DNA from: Caldithrix sp.
Lineage (GTDB): Bacteria > Zhuqueibacterota > Zhuqueibacteria > Oceanimicrobiales > Oceanimicrobiaceae
NCBI GenBank assembly: GCA_004357015.1
Contig: SMXE01000174.1
Coordinates: forward strand, 1 to 6,325
DNA length: 6,325 nucleotides
Direction: 5' to 3'
Shown: positions 1 to 5,640 of the stretch, one piece after another
Layout of the letters: every line of letters starts with the position of its first letter
How positions within the stretch are numbered: the stretch's first letter is position 1
Program-made: the position numbers and the translations under genes
The notes under the pieces: generated by a model
What the model was told of the DNA's origin: nothing
The model's database searches: none
What the model saw: only the letters and a program-made list of their open reading frames with translations

Positions 1-2895
1 GGGGTAGTTCTGCTGCAACTCGAAGCTGAACGGCTGCGAAGAAGCTGCCGCCGGCGAGATTGTGGTTGTTGCCGCCGTCGCATTTGAAATGTCGTCCGTG
101 AGTCCTGATATTTCAAATCGCAGGTCAGGGCGTTGCCTACCTTTGATCCTGAAATGCAGATAGATCAGGTCGGTCGGCGAGTTGGAAAAGAGCGCTTTGT
201 TTGTAAAACCGCCGAGCACAAGCTCACCTGTTTTCGTTGTCCGCGCATCCAGCCGCATCCACTCCGCCGTCGCTGCGCTTTTCTCCACTTTGATGAATTC
301 GATTTCGTCTGCCGGGTAGGCCAGAGTCAGACCAAACGCATCCAAACCATCCGCCCGGTTCAGGGCCAGCGGAATCCGCAACAGCGCCGCGTCATCGAGG
401 GCGGAAATGAGGCCCGGTCCGAGGTCGAGTTGATATGGCTCGACCTGCTGGCTTTGCGGCGTGACCGCACCCTGGTTGAAGCAATCTGACGGCGACTCGT
501 TGCCCAGAAAGCGCAGGAAAATGGCAAGCGCATCGCCGGGTGTGACCTCATCGTTGCAGTTGACGTCGGCTGCGATGACTTCGCATTCGAAGTTTGGCTC
601 GTCGCAATCGGGCGCCACTGACTGGCCGTTGAGAAAAATATTCATGGCGCAGAGGGCATCGCCCGGCGTGAGCTGGCCGTCGTCGTCGATATCGCCATCG
701 TGCTGGCAGTTTGCCGGCGGATCTTCCTGTTCAAAGAGCGCGGTGACGCTCATGTTGCCGCTCAGGCTAATCTCAATCTCCGCATTGCTCGAAGAAGAAG
801 CGCCTGACCATTGTTTGAAGATGTAGCCGGGTTCTGGCAGCGCCTCCAGCGGCACAGGACAGTTTTTGAAGTACTCGCCGGTCCAGGGAAAGTTTTTCAG
901 CTTGAGGCGGTTCACGCGAAGCTTGCCGCCGGCTGCGTCATTGACGTCGACGGTCAGGTCTGCGGTACCACTTAACCCGAAGAAGGAATTGAGTCGGTTC
1001 CACTCGATGTTTGTCCGGGCCGCGATAAAGTCTCGCACTTGCTGTAGACCGGCGGCCCACTGTGAAGTCGGCACACCCCAGCGGTTCGCTTCCAGCGGAA
1101 TATCCGGTTCAATCTCTGCCGCCATCTCGTCAAACACTTCTCTGACGTGATCCTGGTGCAGTGTTGTGTTCAGGAAGTCTGCAAACCGGTTGATGAACGC
1201 TTTTTTGAAGTCATCGTTTTCCATCAGCCTCCTGAGCAGTATGGTGCCGAAGAGCTGGCTTTCGCTATCGCCGGAAGAGATGTCCGTGCGCACAACGTCT
1301 CTCGTTGCCCATTCCAGAGACTTTATGCTGGGATTCTTGTAGGTGCTTTCCGAATCCCATAGAATCCACTCCCAACGGGCGTCGTTCACGCGTTCACGGA
1401 AGAAGAAGACGTTGTTGTGTGGCCAGTCTTTGTGGCCGCCGTAGATGTTGATGATATTATAGTCGATGATGTTGTCCATGTTGATCATGGACTTGGCCTG
1501 CTGATACTTGGAGTCGCTCTTAAAGCTGTTATTTTTCAAAAATGCCCAGGTGTCGTTCCACTCGTTCAGATCGCCTTCTTTGATGTTGGGGGTTTCATTG
1601 TGGTTCCACTCCAGCAGATCGGCGTCGGCGATGTCAAAATTGTCTCTGATGTAATTGTCGTCTAGCCGTTCGCGCAAATGGTAGATTCCCCACAGGTCGC
1701 CGTTGATGTAAAGAATGACCGGACGCGCAACGGAAATGTTGCCTCCTTGCTCCGCCAGCAACCGCGCGTTAAGCGGATCGCGTAACAGTGTCCATTTCGG
1801 GTTCTCAAGATACTGGTCAAAAGAGCCGCCGGAGTGAACCACCAGCCGGTCAAATTCATTGAGCTTCTTCGAGTCGAAGACTTTGTAGCGTAATTTTGTT
1901 GCGCCGTAATCGCCGCGAAAATAGAGGCGCATGGATTTTTTTGGATAGGTGCGCGAGTGCTGGCCGTGAATGCGCAAGCCGGAATTGATTTGAAACCCTG
2001 ATCCGTCGAGCTCTAACAGATTCACCGAAACCGGACGCTCCCAGCTGTCGCCTCGCTTCTTGGCATTGTCGAAAATTCCGGAACTGCCATAGAGGTTGTT
2101 TTCATCGGTGGCCAGGGAGAGAACGGCGAGATGGCCGGCATAATCTTCGATGTAAATGTGACTGACATCTTCGCTTTTGGGGGTGCTGCCGTCAAATACC
2201 CGCGCCCGTATGACTTTGGTTGAAGTTACATTGATGGGCGAGGAGTATTTAGTGCTGGAAGACTTGACCGCAGAGCCGTTCGTGGTGTAGCGAATAGTGC
2301 CGCCAACGCTGCTCGACAGTGTGAGGCTCATCGAACCACTAAAAAACGTGCTGGCTGGAGAAAAAGTCAGCGCGCCTGTCGGCAGAGGTTGGCCTGCATT
2401 CTCTGCTTCGGGTGTCGGTTGAGCCGTGATTTGAAAGCCGCCGATGCCGTTGGGAATGCGCGCCATGGCGATGTCGGGCGCCTGCGTGCCGAAGTCGAAG
2501 CCGTCCACCAGGTCACCGTTAGGATCGTAAAGTCCGACAAATTCGCCGTTAGCGGAGAGTTTGAAGTTCGCGTGAAGTTCGCCGCTGGTTCTGTCTTTGC
2601 CCGACGCCCAGATCAGCAGGTAGTCTCCCGCCTGCATGGTGACTGAAGGCAGGGTCCACTGGCCCGGGTCGATTTCGCTGTCGGTGACGGTGTAACTGCT
2701 TAGGTTAACAGATGCTCCCCCGGTATGAAACAATTCGATCCAGTCCGAAGAATCGCCATCCTCGTCAAAATTTGTGTTGCTGTTTGATGCCAGGAATTCG
2801 TTGATGACGATGGTCTGGGAAAAAAGAGGTGTTGTGGCTGGGAGCAGGAAGAGTAAAACTGAGCCGAGTATCCTGAGGCAGGCTGAGCCACGCAT
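1..2895 (-). CDS. Secreted multidomain CotH-kinase protein (lamin-tail, CotH, dockerin, cohesin-like, start of T9SS sorting domain), C-terminus outside window
   Basis: One open minus-strand frame of 965 codons runs off the window edge. Residues 1-27 are a Sec signal peptide. Residues 28-168 resemble a lamin-tail domain (VINEFLASN, DWIEL). Residues 175-249 are a chitobiase C-terminal-like beta domain. Residues 255-640 are a CotH kinase-like domain with GLRIHGQHSRTYPKKS (306-321), RLDDNYI (410-416), DWPHNN (490-495) and WILWDSES (510-517). CotH proteins are atypical protein kinases first known from spore coats; the acidic pair D514/E516 probably corresponds to the metal-binding DxD/DxE. Residues 645-723 resemble a divergent InlB repeat. 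Residues 729-800 are a type I dockerin with two intact calcium loops (D735, D737, D739, D746; D777, N779, N781, D788). Residues 830-950 are cohesin-like (AFGLTLAYP at 853-861). The chain is cut at LQQNYP, where a T9SS type A sorting domain begins; about 85 residues are probably missing. The start is fixed by an in-frame TAA at 2911-2913 and a good ribosome-binding site. Domain calls are firm; kinase activity is inferred. Confidence 0.93.
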   Translation of the reverse strand, partial: MRGSACLRILGSVLLFLLPATTPLFSQTIVINEFLASNSNTNFDEDGDSSDWIELFHTGGASVNLSSYTVTDSEIDPGQWTLPSVTMQAGDYLLIWASGKDRTSGELHANFKLSANGEFVGLYDPNGDLVDGFDFGTQAPDIAMARIPNGIGGFQITAQPTPEAENAGQPLPTGALTFSPASTFFSGSMSLTLSSSVGGTIRYTTNGSAVKSSSTKYSSPINVTSTKVIRARVFDGSTPKSEDVSHIYIEDYAGHLAVLSLATDENNLYGSSGIFDNAKKRGDSWERPVSVNLLELDGSGFQINSGLRIHGQHSRTYPKKSMRLYFRGDYGATKLRYKVFDSKKLNEFDRLVVHSGGSFDQYLENPKWTLLRDPLNARLLAEQGGNISVARPVILYINGDLWGIYHLRERLDDNYIRDNFDIADADLLEWNHNETPNIKEGDLNEWNDTWAFLKNNSFKSDSKYQQAKSMINMDNIIDYNIINIYGGHKDWPHNNVFFFRERVNDARWEWILWDSESTYKNPSIKSLEWATRDVVRTDISSGDSESQLFGTILLRRLMENDDFKKAFINRFADFLNTTLHQDHVREVFDEMAAEIEPDIPLEANRWGVPTSQWAAGLQQVRDFIAARTNIEWNRLNSFFGLSGTADLTVDVNDAAGGKLRVNRLKLKNFPWTGEYFKNCPVPLEALPEPGYIFKQWSGASSSSNAEIEISLSGNMSVTALFEQEDPPANCQHDGDIDDDGQLTPGDALCAMNIFLNGQSVAPDCDEPNFECEVIAADVNCNDEVTPGDALAIFLRFLGNESPSDCFNQGAVTPQSQQVEPYQLDLGPGLISALDDAALLRIPLALNRADGLDAFGLTLAYPADEIEFIKVEKSAATAEWMRLDARTTKTGELVLGGFTNKALFSNSPTDLIYLHFRIKGRQRPDLRFEISGLTDDISNATAATTTISPAAASSQPFSFELQQNYP

Positions 2896-2902
2896 GATGT
2901 TT

Positions 2903-2909
2903 CTCCCTC
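2903..2909 (-). promoter_or_regulatory. Ribosome-binding site of the CotH-kinase gene
   Basis: The minus strand reads GAGGGAG here, seven bases before the ATG at 2895. An in-frame TAA lies only six codons upstream of that ATG (2911-2913), so the start is essentially forced. The 119-bp gap back to the stop of the cohesin gene shows no convincing terminator hairpin, so read-through from that gene is possible. Confidence 0.75.
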
Positions 2910-3014
2910 GTTAGGTGAGATAATCTAAATTTACCTGCTGAGACGGCCCCCTGCATAAAAGGAATTCAGGAAAATTTACTTGAATTGCCGGGCGCTTGCT
3001 GCGGGTAATGCAGG

Positions 3015-3818
3015 CTACTTGAGGAGCAGCATTCTCTGGATGGTGCTGTAGCTCCCGGCGGAGAGCTTGTAGAGGTACAGGCCTGACGGCATGCTTTTGC
3101 CAACATCATTTCGTCCGTTCCACACGACCGCGTGCGGTCCGCCGGTGCGCCGTTCATCGACCAGCACACGAACGAGCTGGCCGGTAATACTGAAAATAGT
3201 GAGTCGAACTGAGATGGCGCCGTTTGGCGACGAAGGAACATCAAACCGGATGCGTGTTTCCGGGTTGAACGGGTTTGGATAGTTTTGATACAATTGGAAT
3301 TCAGCGGGAGGTGAGACTGTTGTTTCGACTCCCACGGTTATGGAATCCCGGACCTGGACAATTCCATCCGAGGTAGTCGCAGTTTCCAGGTGGTCTTTGA
3401 AATCGCTGAGTTGTATCAGCCCCTCGCCCGTTTCACCGACGACCTCGAAGACGGCATTCAACAGGACGCCTGATTGCGCGATGGCGGTGGTGTGAAAACC
3501 GCCCACGGTGACCACCCTCGATTCTGATTCCTGGCAGGCAACCACTGTCCAGCCTGCGGTGAGAGTGCCGGCCGCATCACAGTGGTCAAACTGCAAAAGA
3601 TTTGAAGGATAGTGCAATGTGAGCCCGAAGGCTTTAATGCTGTCCGAATCCGGATTTGAGAGATTGAGCGGGATCGTGACGGTTTGACCCATGTTCGGAT
3701 CCAGAATGACGCTGTCCGGCGGACTCAGTCCGAGTTGCCCGAAGCCGCGCGACACCAAAAACAGAAGGAGCATTGCACCGCATCGTAGTCGTTGTTTGAT
3801 CTTTTCGGCGGTTTTCAT
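3015..3818 (-). CDS. Small secreted cohesin-like protein with complete T9SS type A sorting domain
   Basis: A 267-residue protein. Residues 1-27 are a signal peptide: a lysine/arginine-rich start, a MLLLFLV core and likely cleavage after GFG. Residues 30-160 match the cohesin style of beta-sandwich: TVTIPLNLSN (46-55), AFGLTLHYPSNLLQF (63-77), a VGGF turn (105-108) and GVLLNAVFEV (117-126). After a linker, FQLYQNYPNPFNP (174-186) opens a C-terminal T9SS sorting domain with an FlgD-like Ig fold (ITGQLVRVL, WNGRNDVG, SGLYLYKL), ending MLLLK. Known family behaviour: this domain directs export through T9SS and surface attachment or release. The product would thus be a single surface cohesin. It lies between a gene encoding a dockerin and one encoding both a dockerin and a cohesin. 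An in-frame TAA lies nine codons upstream (3843-3845). No clear Shine-Dalgarno precedes the ATG, unlike its neighbours. Met16 is a poorer start because it would remove the basic part of the signal peptide. Cohesin is a fold-level call; dockerin binding is inferred. Confidence 0.9.
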   Translation of the reverse strand: MKTAEKIKQRLRCGAMLLLFLVSRGFGQLGLSPPDSVILDPNMGQTVTIPLNLSNPDSDSIKAFGLTLHYPSNLLQFDHCDAAGTLTAGWTVVACQESESRVVTVGGFHTTAIAQSGVLLNAVFEVVGETGEGLIQLSDFKDHLETATTSDGIVQVRDSITVGVETTVSPPAEFQLYQNYPNPFNPETRIRFDVPSSPNGAISVRLTIFSITGQLVRVLVDERRTGGPHAVVWNGRNDVGKSMPSGLYLYKLSAGSYSTIQRMLLLK

Positions 3819-3886
3819 TTTTGAAATTATGAAGTTTGTAAGTTAGAGAAGACAGAATCTGTTGAATTCTAAGGTGAACTTGTGCA

Positions 3887-3930
3887 AGTAACCCGGCTTC
3901 AAGCCTGCCACGCATGCAATGCGTGTTACT
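3887..3930. repeat. 44-bp compound palindromic (REP-like) element
   Basis: The segment is bounded by perfect inverted ends, AGTAAC at 3887-3892 and GTTACT at 3925-3930. Inside are two further dyads: an imperfect one around GGCTTCAAGCC (3895-3905) and a perfect seven-base stem CACGCAT/ATGCGTG (3909-3915 and 3919-3925) with a three-base loop. This nested design in a gap between genes resembles dispersed REP-type repeats. It could also act as an mRNA hairpin between the phytase and cohesin genes. It has no T-tract, so it is not a typical intrinsic terminator. Only one copy is in the window, so dispersion cannot be shown here. Confidence 0.5.
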
Positions 3931-4063
3931 CTTTCTACGTGGACTTGAGAGGCTAAAGAACAGATTTTTCCGACCACTTGCAAGGACTCTTTGCGGTCGA
4001 TAGAAATCTCAAACGAGAAAGCCTCCTGCGTTTTGCACGGTTCCGGCAGCAGTGCCAGCGCCA

Positions 4064-4144
4064 TCACAATTCATTTCTTGCAGCCGCGACTTCACAATCG
4101 AATCCGGTGAGGTCGCAATCCACCGGCAGCAAACTGCTGTTCAG
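4064..4144 (-). pseudogene. Out-of-frame remnant of the phytase dockerin's second half
   Basis: One frame away from the phytase gene, the minus strand encodes LNSSLLPVDCDLTGFDCEV followed by AAARNEL and a TGA at 4066-4064. This aligns with the middle of the intact dockerin in the CotH protein (FLNGQSVAPDCDEPNFECEV, then IAADVNCND). Removing one C from the CCC run at 4146-4144 would join it in frame to the phytase product just after Phe376. In a third frame, NCDGAGTAAG starting at 4071 weakly resembles the second calcium loop (NCNDEVTPGD in the CotH protein), suggesting a further shift. The similarity through the CEV segment is clear; the third-frame part is tentative. Either this is real decay or there are base-call errors here. 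Confidence 0.7.
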
Positions 4145-5273
4145 GGAAAACGCCGAGGGCGGCGCCTGGCGTCAGCCTGCCGGCGCCATTCATGTCGCCG
4201 TCGTTGACGCAGACTTCAGCCGTATCTGTGGGACAGGCCAAACCGGTGGCAGCAAAAACAACATCCCAGCCGAGGCCCACAGTCGTGCCGTCGTCGTTTA
4301 TGGCCGCGAACAGGCCGAGGGGGAAACCGGGCAGGGCAGCCTGAATCGAGCCAACGCCATCGGTGTTAGAAACGCCTGTGATTTTGAGCGTCCCCAGATG
4401 TTGCCACGACTGGCGATCGAAGAACTCGTATTCGTTCTGCTGCTTGCGTTGGTCTGAGATCACAATCAGGCCACGCCCGCTGTCCTGGCCATGATCGGGA
4501 CAGCGGCAAACGATGATACCTTCCGCGTCCGACTGAAAAATGTTGTCGCCGCCAAAGACGTTGCTGCCGTTCTGCTCATGCGGTGTGCCGTCAGGGTTGT
4601 ACACGTAAACGCCGGTATGACCGTTCTCATCAGGAATGTAGAGACGCTGGTAAAAATCATCTGCCGCCATCGTTTCCAGTCCCTTGGTTGGCGTGAATTC
4701 GTTAAGGAATGCACCGGTGACTGCGTCATGAATAAAGACAATGTCGTCTGCGGAGACATAAATTCGCTTATCTCCATTGCTCAGTTTAAGCAAAGTAAGA
4801 TTCGGCTCACCTTGAAAATTGGCGCCGTCTTTATTAAAATTCATCACGAACTTCAGGTCGGGAATAGAAAAAACGCTCACGGTGCTCGCCGGTTTGCCAA
4901 CGGAGATATAGAGGAGATTCGATTCCTGATCCACCACCACACCATTGACCCGGCTCGTGCCAAACGTCCGATGGACAATTGGCGACAGTTCGTTATCGAC
5001 GAATGGAAACTGCCACACCTCGACCCGTGAGTTGCCTTTGGCCGTCACGAACATGAGCGTGTTTGAGCTGTCCGGCGCATCCCAGAAATCGATGGAATCT
5101 ATGTTCAGTCCCTGCCCGTCGATCTGAAAAGCGGGTGTTATTTCGACGGTGCCGAATGGCTGGAAGCTGGCGTTGCCGTCCCCGGCGTTTATGGCCGGCG
5201 CAAGACTGAGGATTATTGCGCACACCAGTGCTGTGGAATCGTACACCCTTAATGTGTAGCAATGGTTGGCCAT
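4092..5273 (-). CDS. Secreted beta-propeller phytase-like protein with degraded C-terminal dockerin
   Basis: A 393-residue protein. Residues 1-30 form a signal peptide ending APAINA. Residues 40-343 align by eye with Bacillus-type beta-propeller phytase as I recall it: DSIDFW (59-64) in place of DDPAIW, ETMAADDFYQRLYIPDE (200-216) for EGMAADDEYGSLYIAEE, DAEGI (249-253) for DIEGL, ISDQRKQQNEYEFFDR (272-287) for the S-Q-G-N-S-YAIYER strand, SNTDG (302-306), and FPLGLFAAINDD (317-328) for YPFGLFVAQDG. Such enzymes release phosphate from phytate using calcium; the divergent first motif leaves substrate and activity open. The tail, CVNDGDMNGAGRLTPGAALGVF (355-376, shown as a span), begins a dockerin, but positions 5 and 12 of its calcium loop are Ala364 and Ala371. 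The last 17 residues are out of frame with the dockerin. There is no T9SS domain of its own. The start follows a strong Shine-Dalgarno. A phytase-like esterase is the main alternative. Confidence 0.85.
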   Translation of the reverse strand: MANHCYTLRVYDSTALVCAIILSLAPAINAGDGNASFQPFGTVEITPAFQIDGQGLNIDSIDFWDAPDSSNTLMFVTAKGNSRVEVWQFPFVDNELSPIVHRTFGTSRVNGVVVDQESNLLYISVGKPASTVSVFSIPDLKFVMNFNKDGANFQGEPNLTLLKLSNGDKRIYVSADDIVFIHDAVTGAFLNEFTPTKGLETMAADDFYQRLYIPDENGHTGVYVYNPDGTPHEQNGSNVFGGDNIFQSDAEGIIVCRCPDHGQDSGRGLIVISDQRKQQNEYEFFDRQSWQHLGTLKITGVSNTDGVGSIQAALPGFPLGLFAAINDDGTTVGLGWDVVFAATGLACPTDTAEVCVNDGDMNGAGRLTPGAALGVFPEQQFAAGGLRPHRIRL

Positions 5274-5277
5274 GCTG

Positions 5278-5287
5278 CCTTCTCCTC
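5278..5287 (-). promoter_or_regulatory. Ribosome-binding site of the phytase-like gene
   Basis: The minus strand reads GAGGAGAAGG. Its AGGAG core ends eight bases before the ATG at 5273. This supports that start over the upstream ATG inside the 14-bp palindrome, which is in another frame. Confidence 0.75.
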
Positions 5288-5299
5288 AATGCTGTGGGT

Positions 5300-5313
5300 T
5301 TGTCCATGGACAA
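5300..5313. repeat. Perfect 14-bp palindrome TTGTCCATGGACAA
   Basis: All seven base pairs match with no spacer. It lies 27-40 bases upstream of the phytase start, inside the predicted leader. It could be a regulator binding site. As RNA it has no loop and would fold poorly. A 14-bp palindrome is expected by chance roughly once in 16 kb of random sequence, so position is the main argument. Confidence 0.4.
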
Positions 5314-5366
5314 CTATTGATTTCGAGGGGTTAAACCTTCCGATTAGGAATATCTTCCGACAATTC

Positions 5367-5395
5367 TTATTAACAATTTGATTGTTCATAGTCAA
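5367..5395 (-). promoter_or_regulatory. Candidate sigma-70-like promoter of the phytase-like gene
   Basis: On the minus strand, TTGACT (5395-5390) matches five of six -35 consensus bases. After a 17-base spacer comes TAATAA (5372-5367), a weaker -10 box. Transcription would begin near 5360, giving a leader of nearly 90 bases. Some T9SS-bearing phyla use different promoter consensus elements, so this remains tentative. Confidence 0.4.
5368..5390. promoter_or_regulatory. Candidate operator: 23-bp dyad inside the phytase promoter
   Basis: Inverted half-sites AACAAT (5372-5377) and ATTGTT (5381-5386) flank a TTG centre. After one mismatched pair, the symmetry resumes with TAT (5368-5370) and ATA (5388-5390), giving nine of ten pairs. 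The dyad occupies the spacer between the proposed -35 and -10 boxes, where a repressor would block RNA polymerase. No regulator gene is in the window. Confidence 0.4.
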
Positions 5396-5410
5396 GCCCG
5401 GAACGACTTT

Positions 5411-5476
5411 TCTGTTGCAAGTTATAGTTTCATTACATACGTTATTTTTGTAAGCCGGATCACTGTCTGTTGCAAG
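5411..5476. repeat. Two copies of an 11-bp direct repeat TCTGTTGCAAG
   Basis: Exact copies lie at 5411-5421 and 5466-5476, 55 bases apart start to start, in the middle of the divergent intergenic region. An exact 11-mer repeated within about 370 bases is unlikely by chance (roughly 0.02 expected in random sequence). The spacing is close to five helical turns. They could be paired binding sites for one regulator. Confidence 0.35.
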
Positions 5477-5581
5477 GATGACTTACGCTTGCTGACACTA
5501 TCATTTTCCCTTGCTATTTCAACCCTCTGAAAAGAATCACACAACCGGTTCGAGTTGTTTGCAGCGTACATGGCTCAAGGC

Positions 5582-5609
5582 TTGTCTTCTGCTATCCTAC
5601 AATTATTAA
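5582..5609 (+). promoter_or_regulatory. Weak candidate promoter of the lipoprotein gene
   Basis: TTGTCT (5582-5587) and TATTAA (5604-5609) are separated by 16 bases. Each matches four of six sigma-70 consensus positions. The leader would be about 25 bases, including the Shine-Dalgarno at 5628-5632. TACAAT at 5598-5603 is a better -10 box but lacks a -35 at the right distance. Confidence 0.25.
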
Positions 5610-5640
5610 GTCGAATTATTCTTTATTAGGAGAGAGACGG

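Larger units (their letters stand above)
5274..5640. promoter_or_regulatory. Divergent intergenic region between the phytase-like gene and the lipoprotein gene
   Basis: These 367 bases hold no credible gene. The stretch is visibly richer in A and T than the flanking genes. It should contain the start signals for both directions. I see a candidate minus-strand promoter overlapping a dyad, a 14-bp palindrome in the presumed phytase leader, an 11-bp direct repeat in the middle, and a weak plus-strand promoter candidate; these are listed separately. Between 5525 and 5560 there is also AACCGGTT (5543-5550) inside a loose ACAAC/GTTGT dyad. Confidence 0.6.

Noticed and set aside
133..1665. Series of plus-strand open frames of 70-120 codons
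   Set aside because: They lie antisense to the continuous 965-codon CotH-kinase frame, lack ribosome-binding sites and have low-complexity or unlikely compositions. They are shadows.
2896..3014. Possible terminator between the cohesin and CotH genes
   Set aside because: Only weak dyads (GAATTC; a four-base CTGC/GCAG stem) are visible, and no stable hairpin is followed by a T-run on the minus strand.
3843..4067. Minus-strand 74-codon frame starting with GTG between the phytase and cohesin genes
   Set aside because: It runs through dockerin debris and the palindromic repeat, has no signal peptide or motif, and has no ribosome-binding site. It is more likely non-coding remnant.
3978..5030. Two long plus-strand open frames (159 and 179 codons)
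   Set aside because: Both lie opposite the phytase-like gene, whose minus-strand translation shows a signal peptide and many recognisable motifs. The plus frames show no domain or start signal.
4993..5313. Minus-strand 106-codon frame starting in the 14-bp palindrome
   Set aside because: It overlaps the start of the phytase-like gene in another frame, is Arg/His/Gln-rich in the manner of frame-shadows, and lacks a ribosome-binding site. The 5273 start has a strong one.
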